Source of the DNA: Massospora cicadina
Lineage: Eukaryota > Entomophthoromycota > Entomophthoromycetes > Entomophthorales > Entomophthoraceae
DNA length: 64,000 nucleotides
Direction of reading: 5' to 3'
NCBI GenBank assembly: GCA_022478985.1
Contig: JAKSZP010000011.1
Coordinates: forward strand, 62,001 to 126,000
Made by a program: the position numbers and the translations under genes. The notes beneath the pieces are model-generated. The model made no database searches. It was not told the DNA's origin and saw only the letters and a list, made by a program, of their open reading frames with translations. Shown piece after piece: positions 11,946 to 23,719 of this stretch (positions are counted from its first letter, which is position 1; every line of letters begins with the position of its first letter).

Positions 11946-13420
11946 TGTCAGAAAATTAATGTGCCAAAGTTAGATTTGGCTTCTATTGGGGATATTCTAG
12001 TACCCACAATAGAATCCAGAGTCTGTAAGGCATCATCATTCTGATAATACATGAATAAGAACCACGCTGAAACAAGTGCAAAAGTGTTAGTTTATGAACA
12101 TCATCCCCACTCTGACCAATAAGATGATTGCTCAAATTAATTTTCATCACGCTTCAAATATAGGGGGTGAACTTCCAGGGTGGCGGGAGGGGATTGTTCT
12201 GCTCATGTTTGTTTTTCACTTGGTTAGGACTCTCAAATCAGATGGATATGCACCTGATAACGTGTGCAATAATAGTCTTGTCAGTTTAATTTCAGTCATT
12301 TTTGTTTATGTAGCATCCACTGAATCTTTGTTTTAATTTCCTTAATGATTGGGACAAATTAGATTATGCGATGGGTCAGTATGCCTTCCTTGGTTTACAT
12401 TTGGGCTGTAATCCTAATCTTTTTGAGTGCATACTTGATACTGAGGGTGAAAATTTCTTCATCAGGTTTAGTCCCAACAGTGTCTCCCTGAGATGCAACT
12501 GCTGTATCATCATTTCTGTTTTCTTTATAATTTGGGTGTATTAAGTTAAGTGTTGGGTTGTTCCGTTTGATTTGATATTCTCAAAAGTCATTTTGCTGAG
12601 TGGGAGCATCTTGGAAAAGCGTAGGGTACATCTCCCAAGGGTTTCCGCGCTGAGAGAGGCAATAGTTGATATAACTAATGTAATAAACAACATCATTATT
12701 GATAAAAATGAGTGCGGACCCTCTATTGGTTGGGGTGGTTCCTTAGAAATCAAAAAATAAGTTAAAACTTAAAAAAATGGTAAAAGCAGTTTGAGGAAAT
12801 TAAAGGTTTATTGAGGATAGTACAAAATAACTTAGCACCCTACCATCATTAGAGTAATGGGTTTTTGTAGTTGAAGGGAAGGGATAGGCGGGGACTGAGG
12901 AACATTTCTTACAACTTGACGCGTGAATTTTCTTAAAAAGCTGGCACTTTTGCGTCATGCCAGAGCTTTCACATTGCAGGCGCCTCAAACTTGCAGTTTC
13001 TGTTGCCGAAATTTTCACTTAATTGGGGTTCCAGCATGCCAGCGTATCTCACAATTTTCCTAACAAAATTTTCTTAACCTTTGGAGAGATTATTGACAGA
13101 TTGATTTCAGGGTTGACATTCCTGTTGGGACATTGGTCTTGATCCGCCCAATTATTCTTAGATTTTATTGCAGACTGTTGCAATTTTTGTGACATAGGTT
13201 TTGGGAAAATTGAACTTTCCAGAAAAATCCTCCTCTTCCACCTTTTGACTTATCATAAAATCGAGATGAGGGGCCTCAGCAGAAACCCACTGCTTGTTAC
13301 AAATGTGTCCTAAATCCACTAGTTTTCTGATGAAAGAACTCAGGGAAGTTGCCCCTTCTTTGATCAAAAGGGTGAATCAAGTAAAATAATCCATGAGTGC
13401 ATCCATAATTTTTACTGGAA
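11946..13420 (-). repeat. 5' LTR of family D element
   Basis: On the plus strand it starts TGTCAGAAAATTAATGTGCC and aligns in blocks with 4842-6337. The internal sequence next to it reads TAATAACCCAGCAATAATA on the sense strand and has no TGG start, unlike a usual tRNA primer-binding site. The far end is blurred; alignment after GGTGAATCAA (13380) runs about 40 bases more. A minus-strand frame (13158-13367) carries DLGHICNKQWVSAEAP, related to the Pol-tail motif of family A. Confidence 0.8.
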
Positions 13421-14330
13421 CAAGGTGTAAGCATTTAACAGGGGGAAACAACATAGATAAATGAAGGCAATTGCATCCCTGACCGGGAAAGAAAAAATGT
13501 TCTCAGCACCTGACAATCAACCAAAAAGTCATTTATGCTGGGATAGACTATGGGAAGGGATGTTTTGATGGAATAGTTTGCTTCAGCCCTTTAACCTCTG
13601 ATTGATGGCAATCCACTCAAGGATGAGGATTGACATACAAAGGGAAGCAACCCATGTTACTAATAAAGGACACTAATGGGATATACTTATCCGGACTGCC
13701 TTCATATAAGGACCAAAATGTAGCAGAAAACTTGGCATGTATATGCTTGATGCGATTATCCTGTAAAATCCAAATCCAATAAGAAAAGGTGTTCCTGCGC
13801 ATGAGGGGTCTCTTGAGCAGCTAAGAAGGACCCAGCATACAAAATGCAAAAGGTGAGCAACCAATCATCACTCTGAGCAATGACTTGCGACTGGTGGCAG
13901 CTCAAGGCAAGCAAAGCTGGTGACCATTAAAGCACTGCCTCTGGAAACATAGGCCCCATTGAGACCCACACCCTTTCACAATTAAGTCACTATATTACCA
14001 AAAGGGATCATCAGGACATTAGCTAACTGACAAACTCTGGAAGGAGCTTCTCATAAGACAAGTTAACTTGAGCATTTAGTATGGGAACACCATTTACAGC
14101 GGGGATGTTTGGGAAGTCATTAAGCATAATAGCATCCAACTTGTGCATATTATCCTCATGCCATCAATCTAAGAAATAAGTTGCCAGGTCAGAGCAGAAA
14201 ACATATCAATGTGGGCCCTGGCATTTTGTTTTTCTTTACCAGTCAGAAGTAGAGTGGAGCTACAAGTATAAAATTGCTTAGTCAAGGGGGTAACGGCAGA
14301 AAAATATTGCTGTAAAATAAGTTAGGCTTT
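13421..14330. other. Unrecognised repeat-like segment
   Basis: Between family D and the second repeat F copy. Short open frames exist on both strands (for example minus-strand 13617-13802) but no motif of gag, protease, integrase or reverse transcriptase could be read. It could be the 3' interior of the element that owns repeat F, interrupted by family D. Confidence 0.35.
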
Positions 14331-14992
14331 GTTATACAGTTCAGTTGCCAAATTTTCAGCCAATATTTTTTATAATATTTGATTATACTTGAAAAAAGGT
14401 GGAAAATTTCCATGGCTACTAAATCCAGCTGTGAAAATGAGCAGAAATTACAATACTGATAGAAAACTTCTATAAAAAACTATTGAGAATTTTTTGCTAT
14501 TTCGAGAATTAAAGACTATATAAGATGGATGAGATTTCAAATACACTCTGAGAGAACCCTGGAAGAGACAGACATGTGGCCAGAGCAATTAGTATAAAAA
14601 CTTTGACGAGGAAGCCATGATAAGGATGATGTTTAAGACATACTGAGAAGATAATCAGCAATGTGACTCTGCCAGCGTAGAGAGATATCAGCAAGAACTC
14701 CATGTAACTGAGAAGTAGTGTGACTCTACCAAGAAGAAAAAAGAAGACTATACTTATGAACTCTAACCAATAGTGCAATTCTGATGGTATAGAAGAAAAT
14801 TGAGAGCTTTCTCTGAGATTGGGCAATAGCTGATTCTACTGAAAATAAAGAGAATTAGGTAAAAAGCGTTTGCTGTTAATTTAATATTATATCAAGAGAT
14901 GGTAATCACATATTACCTTCTCACTTTAACAGTGGTGCCTAGATCATGTGCAACATTCTGTCAGATTATATATCTATATAAATGCTATCTAC
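14331..14992 (+). repeat. LTR-like repeat F, copy 2, with leader
   Basis: Direct copy of 3545-4160. It begins TGTTATACAGTTCAGTTGCC, contains AGCAATGTGACTCTGCC and ATCAGCAAG, and ends with TTAACA followed by GTGGTGCCTAGATC (14932-14945), a primer-binding-site-like motif. Similarity stops near GCTATCTACC. Confidence 0.45.
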
Positions 14993-15372
14993 CAAAATGT
15001 AATGACAAGTTAAATCGTGTTACCAAAATACCAAGTTTTTTGTTACTTTGCTAGTGTTATAAGGCTTAAGATATTATGTGGCATTTTATTTGCATGTCAC
15101 AATTATATATATAGTTTTCAAATTACTATTGGTATTTGTACAAAATATTTATATATACTAAAATCCTTATATCATATATCCCAATATCTACCCTGACAGC
15201 TGAACCCCAAATTTTAGAATTAATTATAAGTAAAGAAAAGTAATATGCTAATTTCTCAAATAACAATACTTTTAGATATGGAAACTTAGTATCAGTACAT
15301 TATGGGTAAGTTTAGCTAAATTTATTCCAGTAACTACATAAGGGCAAAGGTTATGACTATCATAGATCTCTA
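14993..15372. other. AT-rich stretch with no recognised gene
   Basis: Nothing gene-like or repeat-like was recognised. It is the left flank of the SINE that received the family A element. Confidence 0.5.
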
Positions 15373-15418
15373 TAGGAGAGGGTACCCCAGTGAAAGATTA
15401 CTGATTCAAGGACCACAG
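15373..15418 (+). repeat. SINE-1 tRNA-like head, left part of a split copy
   Basis: The sequence AGGAGAGGGTACCCCAGTGA and the following bases match the tRNA-like head of SINE-1 seen (reversed) at 36820-36854 and 57750-57786. The copy is cut at 15418 by the family A element and resumes at 31615. The last five bases (CACAG, 15414-15418) are repeated at 31615-31619. Confidence 0.8.
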
Positions 15419-16690
15419 TGTCATGAAAGTGGAAGATAAAGTTTAGACCATCTTGCCAGTCTGGATGCAGAAACACCCAAGAGGCAAGCCCAAATGCCAG
15501 AAGCGCTGCTGCTTGAACGACGTTGTAATGTGCTATGAGAGACTTATTTAGTGAGCACTAATGGGCTGTACTTGTAAATAGCGACCAGAAATAACCCAAT
15601 TATTATGGCCCCAGGGCTATGGGTCTGGGTTCTGGTAAAAGTGGTATTGGGTTGGGGTTTTGAATTACGTCATAAAAAATTGGATTTGGTGTACAGGACT
15701 TTTTATAAAATTATTAAAATTGACCATCAATTTCCTCATTGTGTTATGATTGCTTAAATATATTATTGATTTGGGGAATATCTTATAAAGTGCGGGATTG
15801 GGGCCCTCATTATTCAGCCTAACCTGGCAAATTTTGAGCGAGAGGGTGAAAACAAACTTTTTTGAACTAACTTTGAAGTTATTGGCAGCGGGAAAAGTCT
15901 CTGTCAGTTTATCTATAAACGCCCAAATTGCAGATTTGCCGCAGTTCTGACAAATGTCACAATGGCATCTCACCCTATGGGCAACAGGAACTTCCCAAGG
16001 CCACCCCACATAGGGGCAGTTTCAAGAGGTTGAGAATGAATTCAGTGCACCCAACCCACTTGCGCCAGTCACTATGACATTTTTTGGCTGAGCTTAAATC
16101 ATCAAATGTGGATTTTGATATTTTTTTGAGGTTTCAAACTGATGGAATTTTTTGACAATTACTCAATTCTATCAGCAAGTTCCACGGAAGATTTGGCCTT
16201 AGGCGCTTTCTTCATAGGAGGTACATGCCCATTGGCTTTGTTCCTATTATTTTTAGGGAGAGTTTTTAACTGGTGACTGCATTTCCTGATGACCCAATGC
16301 CTTTGGTGAGCTATGATAAAGGTTTGAAAATGTATGCTTTATACACCAAAAGTTCTACCCATTGGATTTTGTTGCCAATGTTTTGGGATTGTTTATTATT
16401 AATTCTGAAAATTATTTACTGTTAATTGAGTTTGAACCCTTTGCCCCATGTGGGTGCCAACTTTTTCCAACTCAATACAGATACCCTCAAATTGCTTTAT
16501 CAATTCTCTGGATGTAAGAATTGTAATTGGGAGCGGAGTCCTTAAAGGGTAGGCCATGACCCACCACTCATCCACCACATGGGCTAGGTCACCCTGGGAG
16601 CTGAGGAGGGCGCTGGCCTTCTGGGCCCCTTCTTGAATGAAAAATGAAACACCCCCAATCCAAACGGAGGGGGCGCTCCCTAAACTTATG
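15419..16690 (-). repeat. 3' LTR of the nested family A element
   Basis: Plus-strand start TGTCATGAAAGTGGAAGATA; matches 21324 onward (TGTCATGAAAGTGCAGATAA). The end near 16690 corresponds to the ACTTACA end of other family A LTRs, with the final CA changed, followed by TTACCC, the reverse complement of the polypurine tract. Sense strand 16520-16680 carries SQGDLAHVVDEWWVMAYP in an open stretch. Confidence 0.85.
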
Positions 16691-17260
16691 TTACCCTTAC
16701 CTTTTGCTAATGGGGGGATCTACGACTAGGGAATTGAGAGAGGGCCAAATTCTTATAAGCCTCGGGAAATTTGACTGCCATTAGCATCGCAATTTTGGGG
16801 GAGGATGGGGAGCATCTGGGTGGGTGACATGGAAATCTTAAATAAGCTCTAAACAATTTGGCACAGTCCTTAGCTTTGACTTAGGTATTTTTGTAGGCTG
16901 GATAGATTTTCACGTAATAGATACTGAACTGAGAGATGAAAATCACAGGAAGCCAGAATGCCCTCAACTTCAGCTTCCACTGCACCCTCATCACAATAGG
17001 CTCAAGTTTCAATAAGGTTTCCCCCTTTGATGAGGATAACTGAGAAATATGAAATACAGGATGTTTCTTCCAGTGGGACAACACTTTCTTGTGAAAAGCA
17101 CCTTTTCCCAAGTCCTCTTCCACCAAGGAGGGACCTTAGCGCTTAGATGTGATTTATGCAAGGGCATTTGCATGCAAAAGTGGCATGTGTCGAGCATGAT
17201 GTGTGAACTCACTTCTATCTCATGCGCTGTGAGCCAATTTCAATATTAAAACTGTTTGTA
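16691..17260 (-). pseudogene. pol: Integrase C-terminus and chromodomain remnant, nested family A
   Basis: Minus-strand pieces read LFTRKCCPTGRNILYFIFLS and, in another frame, SHWKKHPVFHISQLSSSKGE, which equals PAHWKQHPIFHISQLSPFKG of the better copy at 39321-39587. This is the region joining the integrase core to the chromodomain. The chromodomain itself is barely readable around 16880-16960. Frameshifts break it. Confidence 0.75.
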
Positions 17261-18200
17261 ATCCCTGATGACCTTTGTCAAATGCTCTTAAACCAGTGAC
17301 TTCATGGCTCAAATGTGCTTTGCGTGGTCATCTGCAGCTGGTACCTCTGGAAGAAGGCACAGGCCAACTGAAAAGGAAGGATTATAGCCAAGGTTGCTTA
17401 TTATGGGGATAAGCCCATGGATGCGTGTGTTCCATTGCTGTATGTAAACTGAGCAAAGTAAGGTCATCTGCTTATGTATTCTGAGCGGCTGAAGCGTAGC
17501 ACTGCAGGTACTGCTCCAAGATCTGATTGACTCATTTGGGATTGACCATTCAATTGTGGATGTTATGCGGTGGAGTGGCAGGTTCTAATCTTCAATATTT
17601 TCAAGAGCTCGTTCTAAAACCATGCCATAAATTAGAGCTCACATTTGCTGACAATTTCCTGTGAGAGGCCAAACATAAAAACACATGGCACAAGAATAGG
17701 CGGGCAGTCTCTTCAGAAGTAATGGATGAGGAGAATGGGATAAACAAGGAGAATTTCGTAAAGCAGTCTTCAACCACCATAGCTGCTGTGAACCCCTTGG
17801 AGCTGGGTAGATCAACAATAAAGCCCATGGACACTAATGTCCACAGACCCTTTGCTTGCTGAAAGGGGTGCAGGAGTCCATTCCTGCCCAACTGGTCCAT
17901 TTTGTCCATGCGCAAGTCACAAGTCCGTGATCCAGGCTGGAACATCCTTTGACAAGCCTGGCTAGTTATAGGTACACTTAACCAAATTGATGCACTACTT
18001 GTTCCCTGGGTGACTGACTGCAGGGGTATTGTAATGATCTTGAATATATTTGGCTTAGAGGAGAGGAGGGACCCCCTTTTGTGAAAAAAATAGGATAGCC
18101 CCTCATCCAGAGATACAAGGAATGTTTAAAAATGGGAGAAACAGCCACTCCAAAAGATCCACCCCTTCCACACATGCCATTTGCACTGCTAAGACCCACA
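17261..18200 (-). pseudogene. pol: Integrase core and zinc-binding remnant, nested family A
   Basis: Minus-strand frame 17601-17945 reads CDLRMDKMDQLGRNGLLHPF, then LVSMGFIVDLPSSKGFTAAM, VVEDCFTKFSLFIPF and ITSEETARLF. The first catalytic Asp (VSVDFI in the intact copy at 40057-40281) is Gly. The region after ARLFLCHVF is shifted, and the second Asp motif is not readable. The N-terminal zinc-binding part lies at 17978-18199. Confidence 0.8.
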
Positions 18201-18483
18201 AAATCAAGGGAGCATCTGGAGCTAAGTCTGCTACCAAAACCATAGGTGGTATATTGTCTAAGATTTGTTTTGGGGGAATGACTGTGATAAGAGCTGCTTC
18301 ATCTGAGTCAGCTGGTCAAAAGGCGGAATTGCATCTTAGAAAATTGGGGAGAATATTTAACGCTTCTTTTGCAAACATGTATTTGAGTTAATTCTACACA
18401 AATCTTGGTATGTTTGGGCCTGCTGGTGTGCCAACTTCTATGGCTTGTAGAAATAAAAGAGATCTTGATGGTCAGTCCATACA
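18201..18483 (-). pseudogene. pol: RNase H C-terminal part, cut by solo LTR
   Basis: Aligns with 40790-40930 of the complete family A element; plus-strand words TTGGGCTTGCCAGTG and TGATCCATGCAGACC there correspond to TTGGGCCTGCTGGTG and TGGTCAGTCCATACAG here. The domain continues at 19288 beyond the inserted LTR. Confidence 0.75.
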
Positions 18484-18488
18484 GTCAA

Positions 18489-19282
18489 TATCAGGGTAAA
18501 GCCTGACATTAGAGGAATTCCTGAGATTTCAGATACAATTCATCAGATCAAGAGGATTTTTGCTGAAGTTAAACCAATTATTTGCGTATCAAATCATGCT
18601 TGTAACTAGTTTCATTCAATTAATCACTTAATTTTCCTAATTTCAAAGATATTGTGTCGATTAATCGCACCAAAATGAATTTAAAATGAGACTGAGACGA
18701 TTCCCACTGCTTTCAAAATCACATGTAAGGCGCAATCCCTTAAGCTCATAAGAATTATAGTGCTCCATTCAAAAATCAATTAAGCACTATAATTCTTATG
18801 AGCTTATGGGATTGCGCCTTACATGTGATTTTGAAAGCAGTAGGAATTCTAGGAAGTTGTATGGGATATAAAACTAGACTATTCAGATGGTTAGTCTTTG
18901 CGGTCAATAAAATATTATCATATTCTAAACCCTTTAAATACATATTTTCATTACAACAGTTCCATATACTGTATAGTAAATAAGCTATACAGTCTAACCA
19001 ATTATCCCATAAAACCTATAACCATGGGTGCAGAAACACCTACACCTGAATAAATCCCTCTTCCATTACTTCCACGTCCAAACATAGCTGGTGTACTGGC
19101 TTTAACAGGTATGGGAGTGGTTAAAGCAATCCTTCCTTCTTTAGGGCTAAACCGCCCAATTTCCCTTGCCATTCTCTATATGGTACGCACTGCCCCTTTG
19201 TTATACTGGACCTTTAGTTCAGGGATAGCAAGTTCACGGCTTGCTATCACAGACTGGGATAAAGTAGTACTAGTTCCTAACA
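18489..19282 (+). repeat. Solo LTR of family C in RNase H of family A element
   Basis: 794 bp, starting TATCAGGGTAAAGCCTGACA (the first G of TGTCAGGG changed to A) and ending TTCCTAACA. It is flanked by GTCAA at 18484-18488 and 19283-19287, a perfect 5-bp target duplication, and the empty site is visible at about 40930-40950 in the complete family A element. It aligns with the LTR at 1853-2478 but contains an extra inverted copy described separately. No internal region remains, so it arose by LTR-LTR recombination. Confidence 0.95.
18706..18841. repeat. 59-bp inverted duplication (hairpin) inside solo LTR C
   Basis: Arms 18706-18764 and 18783-18841 are reverse complements at 58 of 59 positions with an 18-base loop. 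The family C LTR at 1853-2478 has the left arm and loop in normal order but not the right arm, so the right arm is an inverted insertion. Confidence 0.95.
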
Positions 19283-19287
19283 GTCAA

Positions 19288-19660
19288 CTTGTGCTGAGCA
19301 CCCTGTAAGAGGTATTGCCAGTGTGGTAAGGCCCACGCCACATCTGCCAACTCCTTAACATAGATGGCACAGGATTGCTCTGTGAAAAAAAACTTGCATG
19401 AAAAGTAAGTGACCGGATGTTCTAACCCATTGTTCTCCTGAAGCAAGACAGCCCATACTTAGGCAGATGACGTATCACGCACTACAATATAGGGTTTGGA
19501 AGGGTCTGCATTCTTAAGGATATGAGGTGACTAGAACACTTCTTTTGATAAAATCAAATGCTTGTTGGCACTCAGGCGTCCATGGGAAAGGAACGCTTCT
19601 GCCATTGAGTGGATGCAGTGGCATGGCCAACTGCAAGAGCGCAGGAGAGAACTTTTTCAG
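19288..19660 (-). pseudogene. pol: RNase H N-terminal part, nested family A
   Basis: Sense-strand continuation of the RNase H cut at 18483. Aligns with 40940-41290 (GAGCACCCTGTAAGAGGTAT here, GAGCACCCTGTAATAGATAC there). The frame is interrupted by several stops, so no catalytic motif is intact. Confidence 0.75.
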
Positions 19661-20480
19661 AAAGATGATGGTGCCCAAGAAGCTTCTTAATTAATTTTGT
19701 ATCGTTGGAGTTGGCCACTCACAGATGGCGTCCAGATTGCTGAGCAGAATGGAGTACCCATCTTTTAAGATGAGGTTGCCCAAGGATGTAAATTTAAACC
19801 AATAAGACTTATATTTTGATGGTTTAACAAAAAAGACCCGCCTTATGCAGGCCATCCAAAACTGCCTAAGTCCTTTACATGTTGTTTGGGAGAGTGATAA
19901 TGTACAAGGATATCAATATATGCAACTGTGCTGGTTAACCGGAGATCACCCAACACAATATTGATCATCCTTTTGGAATGTTTTGGGAGCATTCTTAAGC
20001 CCAAATGGTATCACTTGAAATTATATTTATGCCTAATATTGTCCAGATAGTGGTAAGCCATTTCTGACCTTCTGTCACCCAAATTTGATTAAAGGCATTA
20101 ACTAGATCAAGCTTTTAAAGCATGCAAGACTTGGCAAACGCTTTGCCAATTATCTGTTCCAGTGGCAGTGGGTAGGGGTCGTAGACTGTGATATTGTTGA
20201 CTATATTTATGTAGGATTGAAGGGAATCATCCATCTTCTTGGAAAAGACAATAGGAGAGGAAACTGGGGATGTCTCTTTGAACAACCAACCCTTCTTGAA
20301 AATTTCATCCAACTAGGCATTGAGGGCAACGTCATCCTCCAAAGTATGCTGGTTCAGTGGGCAGTTTATATTCACCACCTGCATTATAGTCATAAACTTA
20401 AAATTGAATTTCATATGTTAAGGATGCTATCCTTTTCAGAATCAAAAATGCTCAGATAGCTCATTAACTAAGTGAGGAAA
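19661..20480 (-). pseudogene. pol: Reverse transcriptase remnant, nested family A
   Basis: Minus-strand 20115-20312 reads MDEIFKKGWLFKETSPVSSP, IVFSKKMDDSLQSYINI and VYDPYPLPLEQIIGKAFAKS, matching the fingers region at 41723-42082. The palm motif reads TVAYIDILVHY near 19905-19935: the usual YIDDILVH has lost one Asp. With surrounding stops this enzyme is dead. Confidence 0.85.
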
Positions 20481-20589
20481 TCTGGCGGAAGACCCATGGA
20501 TATAGGAGGGTTGTAACCAAACCACAACTTTAAGCTTTGGTGAAATATCCACTAAAGAGAACTCAACCTCCACTTGATCATTGGAAACG

Positions 20590-20870
20590 GTAGCATTTTA
20601 ATTCAGGTGGATTTTCACATGCTGCCAATGCCACAAACTCGCACCCAAAATCACTGGAAACATGAGGTTAGGAATTACTAAGAAGTGATTGCAAAAACTA
20701 AACTGGTGAACTAAGAAGGGTACTGGGCGCTGTACTTTATAGGATGATTGAGAGGCTGATGAGGCGACCAACACTGCTGGCCCCAGGTCCAATTTAAGAT
20801 CAAGCTACTGGGCCAACTCCAGACTCATGAAGTATCCGCTGCTCCAGTGTCAACCAAGGTCTCAAAGGAC
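20590..20870 (-). pseudogene. pol: Aspartic protease remnant, nested family A
   Basis: The sense strand at 20832-20864 reads FETLVDTGAADTS, a retropepsin active site with Asp-Thr-Gly intact, then a stop. The rest (20598-20792) reads LVASSASQSSYKVQRPVPF, LVHQFSFCNHFLVIPN and VILGASLWHWQHVK, the family ILGxxWW end. It would cleave the polyprotein in the particle. Confidence 0.8.
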
Positions 20871-21323
20871 ATCTGGTGTGTTACAATATTAATTTTTATT
20901 GGTAATATGGAAAATAGGCATAATAAGTTTTTATTGGCGGATATGGGCCTTTTTGCAGACACCAAAGATATTGCAAAGACAGCGAGCCAGATTACACTGA
21001 CTTGGGCGCAGGTGCAGCGTTATAATCTGAAATGAATATGAATACTGATTCAACGTCAGGAAGATAACTCAAGGCTAAATTGGCAAATCTTACTAATTTC
21101 CCATTTTGAGGGTAAACCATAGGGAGAGTAGGGGGTACAGAACTAGTTGACCATGAAGAAATTCATCAAAAGCCATTTGTATGCTGCTTTTTAAAATTGT
21201 TAATTGACCAGACAATAAGCTAAAGTCAGGCTACTGACTGAATACTCATAAGAAAAATAATTACTGCGTCACTCATCTCAACGAGGAGGGAGGAAACGGC
21301 TGGAAACAATGTTTGGTTGATTA
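20871..21323 (-). pseudogene. gag: Leader and truncated gag region, nested family A
   Basis: Only about 450 bases separate protease from the 5' LTR, compared with over 2 kb (including a solo LTR) in the complete element. Next to the LTR the sense strand reads TAATCAACCAAACATTGTTT, almost the same as in the complete element, so the leader end is kept and most of gag is deleted. Confidence 0.6.
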
Positions 21324-22469
21324 TGTCATGAAAGTGCAGATAAAGTTTAGACCAGCCAGCCTGTATGGACGCAGAAACAACCAAAAGGCAAGCCCAAATG
21401 CCAGGGGTTATAATGCTTTAACAACGTTTTAATGTGCTGTGAGAGACCTAACCAGTGAGCGCCAATGGGATGTACTTGTAAATGCAACCCAGAAATGAGC
21501 CAGTATATCATGGCCCCAAGGCCCGTGGGTCTGGGTGATAGTAAAAGTGGGATTGGATTGGGGGTTTTTAATTTCATCATATAAAAATTGTAATTGGGTA
21601 TGGTAAATTTTATTAAATTTAAAATAGGAAAATTGACCATCAGATTCCTCAGTGTGTTACAACTACTTAAATAGACAATCAATTTGGGTAATAGCTTAGG
21701 TAATCGCAGGATTGGGGCCCTTGAGATTCATCATAATCTGGCAAACTTTGAGCAAGAGGGGGAAATTGAACTGACTTTAAAGTTATCTGCAGTGGGCTGA
21801 ATCACTGCCAGTTCATCTAAGGATGCCCAAATTGCGGATTTGCAGTAGTTCCAATGATTGGCGCAATGGCATCTCACCCAAAGGGCAACAGGAACCTCCC
21901 AAGGCCACCCAAATATAGGGGATGGTCCTAAGAGGTCGGGAACAGGATCAGTGAGCCAACCTACCTGCGCCCAATCACTTTGGCATCCGTTTGACCAAGC
22001 GGGATTCATTGAATGGGGATTTTGATATTTTTGGGGAGGTTTCTGAACTGATGGCAATTTTTTAACACTGATCCAATGCCATTGGCAAGCTCCACTGAAG
22101 ATTTGCCTTAGGCGCTTTCTTCATAGGAGGTAAACGCCCGTTGGGCTTTATTTCCAATTTTTGGGGAGGATTTCAAGCTGGCAACTGCATTACTTGATGA
22201 CCCAATGCCATTGGCAAGCTTTGCCAAAAGATTTGACACTGTATGCTTTATTTGCCAAAAGTACATGCCCTTAAGGATTTGTTGCTAATGTTGTGGGATC
22301 ATCAACTATTAAGGCTAACGATTTGGTACTGTAAATTGCATTTGGCCCCTTTGCCCATTCAGTTGCTGACTCTTTGCCAACTTGATACAGATCCCCTCAA
22401 TTTGCTTACCAATTCTCAGGATTTAAGTACTGGGGTTGGGAGCAGAGTCCTTAAAGGGTAGGCCATGAC
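21324..22469 (-). repeat. 5' LTR of nested family A element, first piece
   Basis: Starts TGTCATGAAAGTGCAG and aligns with 15419-16560. At GGCCATGAC (22469) it breaks off where another family A LTR begins and resumes at 31478 (AATCCATCGCTCATCCACC), matching the continuation at 16565 in the sister LTR. Confidence 0.9.
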
Positions 22470-23065
22470 TTTCAGGGCAAATGCAGATAAAGTTGAAACT
22501 GGCCTTCCAATTGGGATGCAGAAGCACCCAAAAAGCGAATCAGAATGTCAGGGGCATTGCTGCACAAATGACATTTAAATTTGTTGGGATAAGAGTAATG
22601 ATAAAGTGCCTATGGGCTGCAAATATACAAGACAACTTGGTGAGAAACTAGGTTATTACAGCCCCAGGGCCAATGGGCGAGAGAGTTTAGAGTTTCAATC
22701 TTGGGAAGATTTCCAATCATCTTTGACATGATGGAACCAAATAATTATGGTGAGGATCAAAGCTAATAACTAGATTGAGATAACCCAGCCAATATGAGGC
22801 CCGTGGGGCCACAAAGCAAATGTGATTGGGATTTGGAAAAGGAAAATTCAAGCTTAATTTAAAATAAATCAAGCATCAGAAGATTTTTCAATAAATTTTA
22901 AGATAAGATGACTATCAATCTCCTAGGTGTGTTACAACTGCTTAAATAAATGATTTATTTGGGAATAGCTTAGAAAATTATGGGATCAGGGGCCCTCAAG
23001 GTTTGACCTAACCTGGAAAACTTTGAGTGAGGGAAAAGAAAAACAAAATTAAAAAGAACTTACAT
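22470..23065 (-). repeat. Inserted family A LTR, first piece
   Basis: Begins TTTCAGGGCAAATGCAG, a decayed TGTCA start, and aligns with other family A LTRs (GATGCAGAAGCACCCAAAAA, GGCATTGCTGCACAAATGAC). It is cut at 23065 by the family B element and continues at 30523-31477. Total length about 1.55 kb. No internal region belongs to it, so it is a solo LTR. Its target duplication is not intact (ATGAC on the left, AC on the right). Confidence 0.85.
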
Positions 23066-23704
23066 TGTTATAATTTTGGGCGATTCCATTATGATATGCT
23101 GTAAGGGGCGCACAGGTCAAACCCACTGAACCACGGACAGACAATGTGGGGACTGTCAGTCCTCCAAACACACTTGAAAATGTAATAAATATGAAGCAAT
23201 TTCCCCAACAACTTATTTTATTTATTCAATTAATACAGCGGTTCCTTGCTGTTCCACTATCACTAAACTATTAGCAACATCTCTCTTCAATCGTCTCATC
23301 TCACTTATATCTCAGTGACTTCAGATGAAAACATTTCCTCAGCTTAGTAATTCACTTCCGCCATATCTCATTGGTTTTTGCAGAGTATGTTAATCAATTC
23401 TATTTTTAGCAATAGGTGGTCCCAACCTACAGGGGGATACACCAATCTAATGATATACAATTCTCTATCACCTTAGTTTGATACAATCCACTCATTACTT
23501 GTCATACATAAACATCACATTATTAGTTGTTCATTGATATTACCTTATCACCTGATTTGGAGGCACCCAATATTATCCTTCAACCCAATATAGTCTCATC
23601 TTTTGGCGCTCAAATAATTGTAAATCATATCATGATCAATGGATTTTACTCATTCTGCCATAACAACTTATGGCTTATTCTCAAGTCATATCAGAATTGC
23701 AACA
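23066..23704 (-). repeat. 3' LTR of family B element
   Basis: Plus-strand start TGTTATAATTTTGGGCGATT, end AGAATTGCAACA. Aligns along its length with 29878-30522 and 60563-61122. The adjacent bases 23705-23719, read on the sense strand as AGTAAATGGGGGTAA, are the polypurine tract that primes plus-strand DNA. Confidence 0.92.
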
Positions 23705-23719
23705 TTACCCCCATTTACT

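Larger units (their letters stand above)
4842..13420 (-). mobile_element. Ty3/gypsy chromovirus (family D), degenerate
   Basis: A minus-strand element with two LTRs of about 1.5 kb (4842-6337 and 11946 to about 13420). Between them, read on the minus strand from high to low coordinates, are gag remnants, an aspartic-protease-like segment, reverse transcriptase, RNase H, integrase and chromodomain. All frames are broken. The right end of the 5' LTR is not sharp and no clean target duplication was found (left flank GAGAG). Confidence 0.85.

Noticed and set aside
13421..14330. Coding region of a copia element between family D and repeat F
   Set aside because: No protease, integrase, reverse transcriptase or RNase H motif could be read on either strand.
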